43,801 nt of DNA, from contig JAJZEE010000025.1 of the NCBI GenBank assembly GCA_021805735.1, forward strand, positions 1-43,801, written 5' to 3'. Below the pieces are notes generated by a model. That model made no database searches and had not been told where the DNA came from. It saw only the letters and a list, made by a program, of their open reading frames with translations. The translations under genes and the position numbers were made by a program. The DNA is from Bacillota bacterium. Its GTDB lineage: Bacteria > Bacillota > Bacilli > Alicyclobacillales > SLC66. Below, piece by piece: positions 7,219-15,989 of this stretch. Within the stretch, counting starts at the first letter, position 1, and every line of letters starts with the position of its first letter.

Positions 7219-8901
7219 TCATGAAACGGGTTTGTACGTGCTGTAAGTGAATTGCCCCAAAATGAAGTCATATGTGTCAACATACAGGCTTCTCACAGAC
7301 GGATTGGTGCTGTACGCGGCAGCGTAAAGCACTTGTGATCCAGCATAGAATGCATGCGCGGCCTGGGTTTCTACACCTGACAGATAGTCGGCGACCAATT
7401 CGTTGAAATAGCGATGTCGGTATGTTGCTGATTGCAGGATCTGCGGTCCAAGCTCCACTTCCATGCCTAACCCATTTTGCAGGGCGATGTCGGAGGTCTC
7501 AGCGACGCGAGAAACGGGTAAACGGGGCTCTTCATAGTAGTGAGACTGAATAAAAACGCTGTCGAATCCCAACTCGTTCCACGAGATCAACCCTGGGGCG
7601 TCGAACGTCGGAATCCATATGAGCGGCACATGCGCATTGTGAGCCAACGCCACGGCATCCTGGATCACATTCGTTTCGTACGGTGTCGAATAGTTTACGG
7701 ATTCACTGTCCCAGTACAATCCGACCAGCTTCAGGTTTGTAAAATGCGCCGCCTTCCACTTTGACAGGAGAGAGCGCACATACCAGGTGATGGCGGCCAT
7801 GCGATTCTGATAGGCGGTCTGGGCCCCGACAGTCTTGCTATTAAATGACAGATCCTGACTGCCATACGGCAATCGACCAAAGTTCGTGATACTTGGATTC
7901 GGATAGGGGATGGCCAAAACGACATTGACAGTCGGTTCGGCGATTCCAATCTGTTTGAATCCCGCGGCAGCGTTGGCCACTGTCTGGTTGAGGGCCGACA
8001 ACTGTTCATTCGGGGCAAAAAGTGACGTCAGATACTGATTCCAGCCGCCTGCCGTTTTGAGAAGACTCCCGTAGGGCAGAAACAGAAAACTGTCGAACAT
8101 CTGACCCTCGATTTGCCCGGTGGGGCTCACATAGGCCACCATGGGCAAAAACTGTTGGGGTGTCCATGTGCCCTCGGCGCCGTTTGCCCCGCTATAAACC
8201 AGAAGCATATTGCTGATTCCTCCGGCGGATGCGGATTTGGGCGCCAGATAACCCTGAATTCCGCCGTTAGGGGGCGCTGCAGGCAGTTGAACGAGGCTCT
8301 GTCTCTGCCACGGCGATCCGATGATCCGCAAGTTGCGCGCCAGGGCCCACACGTCAACGGGAAATTGGATGCGCACATACTGAGCCGGGATTCGATCAAG
8401 AGTGACGGCATAGGTCTGAAGCAGTTTGCCGCCGTAAAAAGGCGCTACCGTAGAGAGGACTTTACCGGCTTCGTACCAGTGCTGCCCATCTTGCGAAACC
8501 TGGAAATTGACGTAAGAAGGGAAGAGGATACTGTCTGAAGTGAATTCCATGAATTGCAGCGAGATGCTGTCAACTTGTGTCGGGTGACCCAAATTCACAG
8601 TGATGACGCGTCCGGACTGGCGTAAAAAGCCTGTCCATGTCAAACTGTTTGCGACGATCCCGCCAGCGGGTCCTGGGTATGCCTTTATTTCCTCTGCATG
8701 GAATAGCGGATCTGTCGGGTCGATGCTCTGGATTGTGACAGTGCTGTTGTGAGCGACGTTAAACGTAGTATTGAGAGGAAATGATGGCGTGACATCGGCC
8801 ATCGCCGGTTGTCCCGTCCAATATAATCCGAGCGTTAAAATGACGGCGGCGCAGGTGGGCGCGATCCAGGAAATCCATCTGGCATGCGTACGCGAGCTCA
8901 T
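7219..8901 (-). CDS. exported DUF4855 domain protein with discoidin-like region
   Basis: This 560-residue protein has a signal peptide (SWIAPTCAAVILTLGLYWTG, then a likely cleavage after PAMA). Residues about 90-195 look like an F5/8 type C (discoidin) beta-sandwich (VITVNLGHPTQVDSISLQF, FQVSQDGQHWYEAGKV, YVRIQFPV). Residues about 225-555 match DUF4855 (LLVYSGANGAEGTW, LVGLYWDSESVNY, FIQSHYYEEPRL, YADTYDF-like end). DUF4855 is a presumed TIM-barrel glycosidase-like family of extracellular proteins in Bacillota with unknown substrate. AAAGGACGGGG precedes the ATG. It is divergent from lysC across the triple-repeat region and convergent with pspA. Confidence 0.8.
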   Translation of the reverse strand: MSSRTHARWISWIAPTCAAVILTLGLYWTGQPAMADVTPSFPLNTTFNVAHNSTVTIQSIDPTDPLFHAEEIKAYPGPAGGIVANSLTWTGFLRQSGRVITVNLGHPTQVDSISLQFMEFTSDSILFPSYVNFQVSQDGQHWYEAGKVLSTVAPFYGGKLLQTYAVTLDRIPAQYVRIQFPVDVWALARNLRIIGSPWQRQSLVQLPAAPPNGGIQGYLAPKSASAGGISNMLLVYSGANGAEGTWTPQQFLPMVAYVSPTGQIEGQMFDSFLFLPYGSLLKTAGGWNQYLTSLFAPNEQLSALNQTVANAAAGFKQIGIAEPTVNVVLAIPYPNPSITNFGRLPYGSQDLSFNSKTVGAQTAYQNRMAAITWYVRSLLSKWKAAHFTNLKLVGLYWDSESVNYSTPYETNVIQDAVALAHNAHVPLIWIPTFDAPGLISWNELGFDSVFIQSHYYEEPRLPVSRVAETSDIALQNGLGMEVELGPQILQSATYRHRYFNELVADYLSGVETQAAHAFYAGSQVLYAAAYSTNPSVRSLYVDTYDFILGQFTYSTYKPVS

Positions 8902-9025
8902 TGTATCCCCGTCCTTTCAAACGTATCTGCGTTTTGCGCGCAGGTGGCAGCGATGTGGAATTCGTGCTGTCGCTGTAGTCTGCAATCGGCGTCAGTCTCT
9001 TCATTGTACCGAACTGCAGACAAAA

Positions 9026-9054
9026 ATCGTAACAACACTTAGCAAATGTCACAA
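9026..9054 (-). promoter_or_regulatory. candidate promoter of the DUF4855 gene
   Basis: On the minus strand TTGTGA (plus-strand 9049-9054) and TACGAT (9026-9031) are separated by 17 bases; each matches 4 of 6 consensus positions. The -35 hexamer lies in the first 30-bp repeat, so a protein on that repeat would cover it. Confidence 0.4.
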
Positions 9055-9130
9055 ATTGTGCAATACCTGTAGCAAGAGTCACAAATTGCGCAAGACACTT
9101 AGCAAGCGCTACAAATTGTGCTAGGATACG
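9041..9130. repeat. three 30-bp tandem repeats with CACAAATTGTG-type palindromes
   Basis: Units at 9041-9070, 9071-9100 and 9101-9130 each start AGCAA and carry a dyad 5 bases later: CACAAATTGTG in unit 1, CACAAATTGCG in unit 2 and TACAAATTGTG in unit 3. The dyad is CACAA-A-TTGTG. The period is exactly 30 bp, close to three helical turns, so bound proteins would sit nearly on one face. The array lies between the divergent DUF4855 and lysC genes and overlaps both candidate promoters, which suggests cooperative operators. The regulator is not known. Confidence 0.65.
9099..9127 (+). promoter_or_regulatory. candidate lysC promoter
   Basis: TTAGCA (9099-9104), a 17-base spacer and TAGGAT (9122-9127) match 4 of 6 positions each. 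The third palindrome of the repeat array lies in the spacer, a position suited to repression. The leader to the ATG is then only about 40 bases, which leaves no room for a lysine riboswitch. Confidence 0.45.
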
Positions 9131-9173
9131 ATGCATAACTATGCGTTTCATACAGAGAGACAGGAGTGGAACT

Positions 9174-10385
9174 ATGTCTTTGCTCGTCATGAAATTTGGC
9201 GGAACTTCCGTTGGTTCCCCAGAACGAATCCGCGCCGTCGCCGCCCGCGTGGCTCGCGCTGTCGCAGATGGACATCAGTGTGCCGTGATCGTTTCTGCCA
9301 TGGGGCACACGACTGATGAACTGGTTGGATTGGCGGCGGAAATTGCCGAGCAGCCTGATCGCAGAGAAATGGACGCGCTTTTGGCAACTGGTGAACAGAT
9401 CGCCACCGCGCTTGTTGCGATGGCGCTGCACGAAACAGGCGTGAAAGCAGCTTCCTTTACCGGTTGGCAGGCTGGGATCCAGACGGAGCCAGTGCATGGG
9501 GCGGCGCGCATTGAAGCCATTGACGCGAGTGCGCTTGTAAGTAGTTTACATCAAAACGTGGTGCCTGTGATCGCCGGCTTTCAGGGTATTGCGCAGGGTG
9601 CTGTCACAACTCTGGGCCGCGGCGGATCAGATACAACCGCAGTCGCTGTTGCGGCGGCGCTTCGCGCTGACCGCTGTGAAATCTATACAGATGTCAACGG
9701 TGTCTATACAGCCGATCCAAGGCTCGTGCAAAACGCGCGGAAACTCATGGAAATCAGTTATGAGGAGATGCTGGAACTCGCGAACCTCGGCTCCCAAGTA
9801 CTTCATCCGAGGGCTGTTGAGACCGCGAAACGAAACGGTGTCGCGCTGGTCGTACGATCGAGCTTTTCGAATGAAGAAGGAACGGTGATAAGAGATATGG
9901 CGACAATGGAGCGTTTGCGCATTGTTACAGGCGTCGCGTGCGAGAAAGAGGTGGCGCGTGTCGCTCTGCTTGGCATGACGGTCTCGCACCATCATTTGGC
10001 AGATATCTTCTCGGCGTTGGCGCAAGCCTCGGTCAACGTCGATGTGATCGTGCAGAGCGTTGTGAAAACCGGCGAGACGGACGTGTCCTTTACCGTTTCA
10101 GAGGGAGATGTGGCGCGGGCGGTCGACATTTGCGAAGAGTTCGCGACTCGTCTTGGGTGTCAGGAAGTCAAGCAGGAAACAGGTCTCTCGAAGATCTCGA
10201 TCGTCGGAGCCGGCATGATCAGCAATCCCGGCGTCGCCGCCCACATGTTTCAGGCACTCGCGGCAGCCCAGGCGGATATCAAAATGGTCAGCACATCAGA
10301 GATCAAGGTGTCCTGCATCATAGCGGCCGACAGTCTCGACGCGGCGGTGCAAAGCGTCCACGACGCCTTTAGTTTGGCGGAGTAA
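9174..10385 (+). CDS. lysC: aspartate kinase, LysC type
   Basis: Aspartokinase phosphorylates aspartate, the first step to lysine, threonine, methionine and diaminopimelate. The 403-residue protein opens MSLLVMKFGGTSVGSPERIR (the KFGGTSV signature), has VSAMGHTTDEL, LGRGGSDTTAVAVAAAL and EIYTDVNGVYTADPR, and ends with two ACT regulatory domains (ARVALLGMTVSHHHLADIFS; LSKISIVGAGMISNPGVAAH). It resembles Bacillus LysC rather than DapG. The ATG at 9174 follows CAGGAG; an in-frame ATG at 9141 has no ribosome binding site. An internal Met before the ACT domains (near 9897) might give a separate beta subunit as in Bacillus LysC, but this is uncertain. The stop overlaps the convergent GH18 gene by 17 bases. 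Confidence 0.92.
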   Translation: MSLLVMKFGGTSVGSPERIRAVAARVARAVADGHQCAVIVSAMGHTTDELVGLAAEIAEQPDRREMDALLATGEQIATALVAMALHETGVKAASFTGWQAGIQTEPVHGAARIEAIDASALVSSLHQNVVPVIAGFQGIAQGAVTTLGRGGSDTTAVAVAAALRADRCEIYTDVNGVYTADPRLVQNARKLMEISYEEMLELANLGSQVLHPRAVETAKRNGVALVVRSSFSNEEGTVIRDMATMERLRIVTGVACEKEVARVALLGMTVSHHHLADIFSALAQASVNVDVIVQSVVKTGETDVSFTVSEGDVARAVDICEEFATRLGCQEVKQETGLSKISIVGAGMISNPGVAAHMFQALAAAQADIKMVSTSEIKVSCIIAADSLDAAVQSVHDAFSLAE

Positions 10386-12471
10386 GCCCGGGAAACACAC
10401 TCTTCAACGCCGACCAGAAATGGGCGTCTTCCGACCCGAGATGCCATACGGCCAGACCGCGCAATCCAAAGCTTTGAACAAGACGGGCGATGGCGGCGAT
10501 GCTCTGGCTGTTTTCATACCAGACCGTATGCAGAGTTCCCGATGCGCTGTGATAGGAAAATGTGGCGCTGTAAGATGCCGGGTCCAGCGTGATGCGCGCT
10601 CCGTGCGCTTGCGCCAGGGCGTCAGCCTGCGCCATGCTTACCTCTTGCGCGCTGCCGCCGGACCAGTTATAGCCGTAATCTGCGGCGCCAAGGAGAATCT
10701 TGCTCGCAGGCATCTGCTGCAGAGCATACTGGATGACCCGCTGGTCGTTGGAAAGAGTTGCGATGGGACCTGGCCCGCTGTTTGGGGTGTGCTCGTCGTA
10801 GGTGATCAGCATGACCAGGTCTGCCTGCCGGGCCAGCGCGGCGTACGCGTAGGGGCTTTGTCCGCCGGTGCTCATGTCGCGCTCCGGCAAACAGATCATG
10901 GTGAGGGCGCCTTCGGCCTGCAGCGCTTGGTGCAGTTCGCTCATGAAGGTCACATACACTTGGCGGTCTTTGGGCCAGATGTTCTCGAAATCAACAGTGA
11001 CGCCCGCAAGCCCCTCGGCGGAGACGATGTGGGCAACTTCCTGAACGAGGCCCGTGCGGGTCGCCGCGTTTTGGAGCATCTGATTCACGATTTGCGGGTT
11101 GGGTTGATTGGTCGCGTCGTTATAGTTGGCCAGAACGAGGAATGGACGCACGCCGTCCGTCTGCGCCAACTTCAACTCCTGCACGACGGCGGGGCCAGCC
11201 GACAGCGCGGTGAGCAGGTATTGTGTGTGGTCGATGGCCTCTCTGGTGCGTGCGGAACCGCTTGGGAAATCGGCGATGAACGGATAGTCGGTAAGGCCCA
11301 CGGCGGACATGTTGCTCCGATTGGCGGCCAGATCCGCGTCCTGCGCAGACAGTGTGGGCGAACTCGTGCTGAAGAAATATAGCCAGGGGTGCTGAACGGG
11401 CGCCGGTGCAGGCGGCGACAGCCACTGCGATGGCTGTTTCGGTTTTCCCATGACGCTGTTCGCGTGTGCGATCAGGGATCCATATTCCGCTCTTGTCATC
11501 GTGGCGGCGGGCGCGAAGACACCCGGCGAGACCGTGGTCATGATGTTCGTCGCGAGAATGCTGTTGACGTACATGGCGTCGCCAACAGACACACCCGTCA
11601 TATCAGTCAAGGCAAATGGTCGAAGATAGTCGAATTGATTAATTCCATAAATATGGGCGAGCAGCAATGCAATCCAGAGTCGCGGCGCCGGGGCTGAAAA
11701 TGACGGGATCGACAACCCGTTCAGGTCTCCGCGCGCCTCGGCAAACCAGACGTAAGGAGCGACGCTGGCGCCAGGCGCCTGTCCATTGGCGGCATGCACG
11801 GGAACAGCCTTGGCGGCAAGAATATTGGAGTGATACGATAAGGCGATTGCGATGGCATCCTCATAACTGACAGGAGCGGCAGGATCCAGGGTGGTGTCGA
11901 CGGCGTTCGGGGGCAACTGCGCGAGCATGCGCAGGGCGAGTGCGCGCAGGGGCGATACATCTGTCAGACGCAGGAGAATCGAACGGGCAAGACTGAACTG
12001 ACGGACACTGCTGTCTGCATAACAGTTTGCCAGACCCCATTCTCCGTAAGGGTTGTTCGGGGCCAGCACCAATTGATTTCGAAATGCCGCCTCGGCGGCG
12101 TGGAAATTGCGTTGCACATAATACCCCCAGCCAATGATGTTCCACACTGTGTCATCGCGTGGGTTCAGTTGCAGCGCGTGCATGAGTATGGGTAAGGCGG
12201 CCTTGAAATTGCTGCTTGCCAGCAGCGCGCCCTCAGCATAGACGGGCTGCTCCCAATGCGGAGCGAGCTTTGCAGCGCGCGCAAAGTCTTTCAGCGCCGC
12301 CGCGGGATTGGTGGATTTGGCCGCCAGACCCGCCTGATACAGGGCGACTGCCTGCGCCGGCACGGCAGCCGCCTGTGCGACTGGCGCAGCCCAGTACGGC
12401 CCGGCAACATCGGCGCAAAGTACAGTGACGATCATGATCGGCAATATGAGCATGCGTTTCATTTTATTCAA
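10369..12471 (-). CDS. exported TPR / SLH-like / GH18 (YaaH-like) protein
   Basis: This 700-residue protein has a signal peptide (MLILPIMIVTVLCADVAGPY, Ala-rich end near residue 36). TPR repeats span about 40-150, one or two degenerate S-layer-homology segments lie at about 200-340 (ATNIMTTVSPGVFAPAATMT is typical), and a GH18 glycosidase-like domain covers about 380-695. The GH18 strand reads GVTVDFENI, with E497 in the place of the catalytic acid, as in spore cortex-lytic YaaH/SleL-type proteins. Likely role: cell wall or spore peptidoglycan binding and cleavage; the substrate is inferred. The combination of TPR, SLH and GH18 in one secreted protein is uncommon. Its end overlaps lysC by 17 bases. 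Confidence 0.8.
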   Translation of the reverse strand: MNKMKRMLILPIMIVTVLCADVAGPYWAAPVAQAAAVPAQAVALYQAGLAAKSTNPAAALKDFARAAKLAPHWEQPVYAEGALLASSNFKAALPILMHALQLNPRDDTVWNIIGWGYYVQRNFHAAEAAFRNQLVLAPNNPYGEWGLANCYADSSVRQFSLARSILLRLTDVSPLRALALRMLAQLPPNAVDTTLDPAAPVSYEDAIAIALSYHSNILAAKAVPVHAANGQAPGASVAPYVWFAEARGDLNGLSIPSFSAPAPRLWIALLLAHIYGINQFDYLRPFALTDMTGVSVGDAMYVNSILATNIMTTVSPGVFAPAATMTRAEYGSLIAHANSVMGKPKQPSQWLSPPAPAPVQHPWLYFFSTSSPTLSAQDADLAANRSNMSAVGLTDYPFIADFPSGSARTREAIDHTQYLLTALSAGPAVVQELKLAQTDGVRPFLVLANYNDATNQPNPQIVNQMLQNAATRTGLVQEVAHIVSAEGLAGVTVDFENIWPKDRQVYVTFMSELHQALQAEGALTMICLPERDMSTGGQSPYAYAALARQADLVMLITYDEHTPNSGPGPIATLSNDQRVIQYALQQMPASKILLGAADYGYNWSGGSAQEVSMAQADALAQAHGARITLDPASYSATFSYHSASGTLHTVWYENSQSIAAIARLVQSFGLRGLAVWHLGSEDAHFWSALKSVFPGLTPPN

Positions 12472-12529
12472 TTCCTTTCGCGCTACTCGTCGTTATAGTT
12501 TATAGAATGCGGATATGGTACGGATAGGA

Positions 12530-12535
12530 TACAAT
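12530..12535 (+). promoter_or_regulatory. candidate -10 of the amidase gene
   Basis: TACAAT lies 63 bases before the amidase ATG in the short divergent gap to the GH18 gene. No good -35 is present at the right distance. Confidence 0.25.
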
Positions 12536-12597
12536 AGAAACATAGGTTCGTACAGGTGTGGTTTCCGGGGGACTTGGGCTAGGGGGCGAAGCGGTCT

Positions 12598-13986
12598 ATG
12601 GATCTGACAGAACTGTCTGCGCGGCTTGGCGCGCGAGACATCACCAGTGAAGAAGTGGTCGGCGGCTATTTGAACCGGATCAAGGCGTACGACGGCATGT
12701 TGAATTCGTATATCACAGTCTGTGCCGAAGAAGCGCTGGACGCGGCGCGGGCGGCCGACAGGAAGCGCGCGACGAATCCTGGAACCAGGCGTCTGCATGG
12801 TGTTCCCCTAGCGATCAAGGATCTGATCGCGACAAAAGGGGTTCGCACTACAGCGGGATCCAGAGTGTTGGCGCAGGACATTCCGGCGCAGGATGCCACA
12901 GTGTGGCGCAGACTGGCGCAGGAAGGCGCCATTTTGTTGGGCAAGTTGAACCTGCATGAATTTGCCTATGGCACCACGACCGAGAATCCCCATTATGGAC
13001 CCGCGCACAATCCGTGGAATGTGTCGCGCATCGCCGGTGGATCAAGCGGCGGCAGCGCGGCGGCTGTCGCGGCCGACCTGACTCCTGCTTCGATTGGCAC
13101 TGATACGGGAGGATCCATAAGGATCCCAGCCGCATGTACGGGAACGGTTGGTCTCAAGCCTACTTACGGCCTCATCAGCAAAGCGGGGGTGGCGCCGCTC
13201 GCGTATACTCTGGACCATGTCGGACCCATGACGCGCTCGGTGCGTGACGCGGCGCTGCTGTTGCAGATTCTGGCGGGGGTTGACGAGGCTGATCCTACGA
13301 CCCGCAAGGATCCAAAAGGCGACTATGCCGCTCTGATCGGCGCATCGGTCACCGGCCTGCGCATCGGGTTTGATGAGCGGTTTTTCCTTCAGTCGGTCGC
13401 GGCCGAGGTGGCGCTTCGCACGGATGAGGCTGTCAGTGTCCTGCGTGAGGCGGGGGCCGTGATCAAGGCGGTCGAACTTCCCCTGATCGATGAAGTGGCG
13501 CAGAACCAGAATGTCATCATCTCCTCAGAAGCCCTGGCAGTGCACGATCAGTGGCTGCGCGAGCACGCGCAGATCTATGGGGATGACGTGCGGGAACGCC
13601 TGGAGGCCGGAAGGGCATACTCAGGCATGGATTATGCCCGCGCGCATGAGTTTCGTCTGCGGTTTACGCACGGGATGGCGAAGGTCTTTACAGAAGTTGA
13701 CGCGATCCTCTCACCCACCATTCCCTTTGTTGCAACCGGCATTGGAGAGAAACACGTGCAGCTTGGCGGCAAACAGCATCAGGTGAGACCCACTTTGACT
13801 CGTTTTACGCATCCATTCAATCTCGCTGGGCTACCGGCGTTGTCCATGCCCTGCGGTCTGTCAAGAGACGGGTTGCCGATCGGAATTCAACTGATCGGCC
13901 CATGGTTCGGCGAGGCGCCGCTCCTGCAACTCGGGGCCGTTCTTGAGGCGGCCTGGCCTTTTGCGGCGCCACCGCTGTTTCACTGA
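12598..13986 (+). CDS. amidase signature family protein (GatA-like)
   Basis: This 462-residue protein has the amidase signature fold with the Ser-cisSer-Lys triad: Lys in GVPLAIKDLIATKGVRTT, and the serines in GGSSGGSAAAVAAD and IGTDTGGSIRIPAACTGTVG. It ends in the typical LPALSMPCGLSRDGLPIGIQ. The family hydrolyses amides or, as GatA, supplies ammonia to the tRNA-dependent amidotransferase. No gatC or gatB lies beside it, so it may be a stand-alone amidase; the substrate is unknown. A purine-rich AGGGGGCGAAG precedes the ATG. The gene is monocistronic as far as can be seen and is followed by structured repeat element A. Confidence 0.85.
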   Translation: MDLTELSARLGARDITSEEVVGGYLNRIKAYDGMLNSYITVCAEEALDAARAADRKRATNPGTRRLHGVPLAIKDLIATKGVRTTAGSRVLAQDIPAQDATVWRRLAQEGAILLGKLNLHEFAYGTTTENPHYGPAHNPWNVSRIAGGSSGGSAAAVAADLTPASIGTDTGGSIRIPAACTGTVGLKPTYGLISKAGVAPLAYTLDHVGPMTRSVRDAALLLQILAGVDEADPTTRKDPKGDYAALIGASVTGLRIGFDERFFLQSVAAEVALRTDEAVSVLREAGAVIKAVELPLIDEVAQNQNVIISSEALAVHDQWLREHAQIYGDDVRERLEAGRAYSGMDYARAHEFRLRFTHGMAKVFTEVDAILSPTIPFVATGIGEKHVQLGGKQHQVRPTLTRFTHPFNLAGLPALSMPCGLSRDGLPIGIQLIGPWFGEAPLLQLGAVLEAAWPFAAPPLFH

Positions 13987-14016
13987 CTTGCTTGGGCCCC
14001 ATGTCGCTGCGCAGTA

Positions 14017-14116
14017 ACATCAGTGGAATGAAAAACCCGCTTGTCAGGATTCACATGCTGTGCCCGTCGCGAGTTCGGCGTAGCCGTGTCTGAGCAGGGG
14101 CACAGCATGTGAATCC
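14017..14116 (+). repeat. structured intergenic repeat, copy A
   Basis: The element opens ACATCAGTGGAATGAAAAA then CCCGCTTGTCAGGA. A perfect 19-bp stem follows (14047-14065 with 14098-14116). The 32-base loop contains GCGAGTT and a small hairpin CGGC-GTA-GCCG (14076-14086). Copy B, 4 kb away in the same orientation, has nearly the same leader and loop but a different, perfectly paired stem. No T-run follows. It lies between the amidase and phosphohexomutase genes. Confidence 0.65.
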
Positions 14117-14163
14117 GGCCAGCAGGGACATTTTTCGGGACCGGAAAGGGTGTTTAACCTGTT

Positions 14164-15903
14164 ATGACGGAGATGGTCGAAACCGTATGGCGACGGTGGC
14201 ATGGCGAAGCGCGGTTGCTTCCCCCATTGCGTTTGGAACTGCAGACGTTGATTGAGTCTGGCGCACAGGCAGAACTTCTCGACCGCTTTGGCGAGGACCT
14301 GCAGTTTGGCACTGGCGGGTTGCGCGCCAAAATGGGCGTTGGCACCAATCGGATGAATGTATACACGGTGCGCCGGGCGACCGCTGGCGTGGTGGAGTGG
14401 ATTCGAGAGACTGCGCCCAGGGAACGGCGGCGATTGGCCATCGGATTTGATGGAAGACGCGATTCGCAGACGTTTGCCAGGGAGATCGCCGGCGTGGCTG
14501 CGGCGCGAGGCGTGCCTGCCTGCCTGTTTGCCGCAGCGAGACCCACGCCGATGCTGTCGTTTGCAGTCCGTCACCTGCAATGTGCGGCAGGTGTGATGGT
14601 GACCGCCAGTCACAATCCGCCAGAGTACAATGGTTACAAAGTATATGGACCTGATGGTGGACAGGTACTGCCGGATGATGCCGAGCGAATGGTGGCGCTC
14701 ATGCGGCAGGAAGCCGACATGTTCGACATCGCTGCGCTGACGCCGGAGGATGAACAGTACCGCGCGCTGGTCGCGATTCTCGCAGAGGATGTGGAACGCG
14801 CGTATTACGAGCGGCTGGCGCCGCTGATGACTGCAGAATCGGCGGGCAACAAAGACGCGCTGACGATTGTCTATACGCCGCTGCATGGCACGGGCGGGGA
14901 AACGGTTCCGCGCGCGCTGCGATTGGCGGGCTACAATCACGTATACACAGTTCCGGAACAGTCTGCGCTGGACGACAGATTTACCTTTGCGCGCAGCCCC
15001 AATCCCGAGGAGGGTATTGCGTATGACCGCGCTCTTGTCCTTGCGCAGGAGAGGTCAGCGGATATCGTGCTCGCGACCGACCCGGACGCGGACCGCGTGG
15101 GCATGATGGCGAGGCGGACAGACGGTCAGTACGAACTGCTTACTGGGAATGAAGTTGGCGCGCTGTTCCTGTCTTATTACCTGGAGGCGCTCAGTGGACA
15201 GGGGAGAGTGCCCGAGCGAGGCGCCGTGGTCACGACCATCGTCTCGTCCGATTTTGGTGAAGCGGTCGCGCGGTCCTATGGCGTGAGTACTGAGCGGACG
15301 CTCACAGGATTCAAGTACATTGGGGACAAGATTGGGCAATACGAACGGGATGGAACTCGTCAGTTTGTGTTTGGCTATGAAGAGAGTGTGGGGTATTTGT
15401 TACTCCCGTTTGTGCGCGATAAAGACGGCATCCAGGCGGTGGTGTTTCTGGCCAACATGGCGGCTTCCCTGAAACGTCGACACGGCGATCTGAGCATAGC
15501 GCTGCAGGCGTTGCACAGTCGCTACGGATACTATCGCGATCGGTTGCTCAGCTACACATTTGCGGGCCGCGACGGGTTGCAACGCATGAACGCCCTGATG
15601 TCCGATTTGCGCCGCAACCATCTTCACGCGCAGGATGCGCCACTGTCCGCCGTGGAAGACTATCTGACGCTGCTTGCCACTGATATGACTGGCGGCCAGC
15701 AAAGCGCCCTCAACCTTCCGGCGTCGGACGTTTTGAAATTCCGGTTTACAGGCGATGCGTGGATTGCTGTTCGTCCATCCGGCACCGAGCCAAAACTGAA
15801 GGTGTACATTGGCGTGAAGGGAACCGATACGCAGACGGCCAACGACCAGGTGGAACGCTTGCAGTCAGTGGTGGAGGCTCGTCTGCAGGCGTTTCTCGCA
15901 TAG
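14164..15903 (+). CDS. pgcA: phospho-sugar mutase (phosphoglucomutase type)
   Basis: This 579-residue enzyme of the alpha-D-phosphohexomutase family interconverts glucose-6-phosphate and glucose-1-phosphate and feeds UDP-glucose synthesis. The active-site loop is VMVTASHNPPEYNGYKVYGP (catalytic Ser). The metal loop is ATDPDADRVGMM, the sugar-binding loop is GYEESVGYLLLPF, and the phosphate-binding loop is RPSGTEPKLKVYIGV. N-terminal LQFGTGGLRAKMGVGTNRMN is typical. Length and motifs fit Bacillus PgcA (about 580). The ATG at 14164 is taken from the alignable N-terminus; the ribosome binding site (AAAGGGTG) is weak and a second ATG lies at 14173. The enzyme could also act on mannose phosphates. 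Confidence 0.9.
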   Translation: MTEMVETVWRRWHGEARLLPPLRLELQTLIESGAQAELLDRFGEDLQFGTGGLRAKMGVGTNRMNVYTVRRATAGVVEWIRETAPRERRRLAIGFDGRRDSQTFAREIAGVAAARGVPACLFAAARPTPMLSFAVRHLQCAAGVMVTASHNPPEYNGYKVYGPDGGQVLPDDAERMVALMRQEADMFDIAALTPEDEQYRALVAILAEDVERAYYERLAPLMTAESAGNKDALTIVYTPLHGTGGETVPRALRLAGYNHVYTVPEQSALDDRFTFARSPNPEEGIAYDRALVLAQERSADIVLATDPDADRVGMMARRTDGQYELLTGNEVGALFLSYYLEALSGQGRVPERGAVVTTIVSSDFGEAVARSYGVSTERTLTGFKYIGDKIGQYERDGTRQFVFGYEESVGYLLLPFVRDKDGIQAVVFLANMAASLKRRHGDLSIALQALHSRYGYYRDRLLSYTFAGRDGLQRMNALMSDLRRNHLHAQDAPLSAVEDYLTLLATDMTGGQQSALNLPASDVLKFRFTGDAWIAVRPSGTEPKLKVYIGVKGTDTQTANDQVERLQSVVEARLQAFLA

Positions 15904-15931
15904 CATGCGCCCAATGTGCGCGCCTATGTGT

Positions 15932-15943
15932 ACGTGCGCACGT
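15932..15943. promoter_or_regulatory. 12-bp perfect palindrome ACGTGCGCACGT
   Basis: This perfect dyad lies 46 bases before the start of the HTH gene. TATGCT (15952-15957) could be a -10 but the -35 is poor. Autoregulation by the HTH protein is an obvious but untested idea. Confidence 0.35.
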
Positions 15944-15989
15944 TTGTGTGCTATGCTGTGTGCACAAACCACTTCAGGAGGGCGTTCAA

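Noticed and set aside
9041-9130. Three 30-bp direct repeats as a CRISPR array
   Set aside because: The repeats abut one another without spacers and no cas gene is present; the dyads over candidate promoters fit operators better.
9127-9174. Lysine riboswitch (L-box) before lysC
   Set aside because: The leader after the candidate promoter is only about 45 bases, far too short.
8759-9190. Minus-strand 143-residue reading frame with a 10-residue repeat (LAQFV...)
   Set aside because: The repeat arises only because 30 bp is a multiple of three; the frame overlaps the DUF4855 start and the lysC start and has no ribosome binding site.
14044-14940. 298-residue minus-strand frame opposite the phosphohexomutase
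   Set aside because: It is a shadow of the conserved gene, with Arg/Ser/Ala-rich composition and no plausible start signal.
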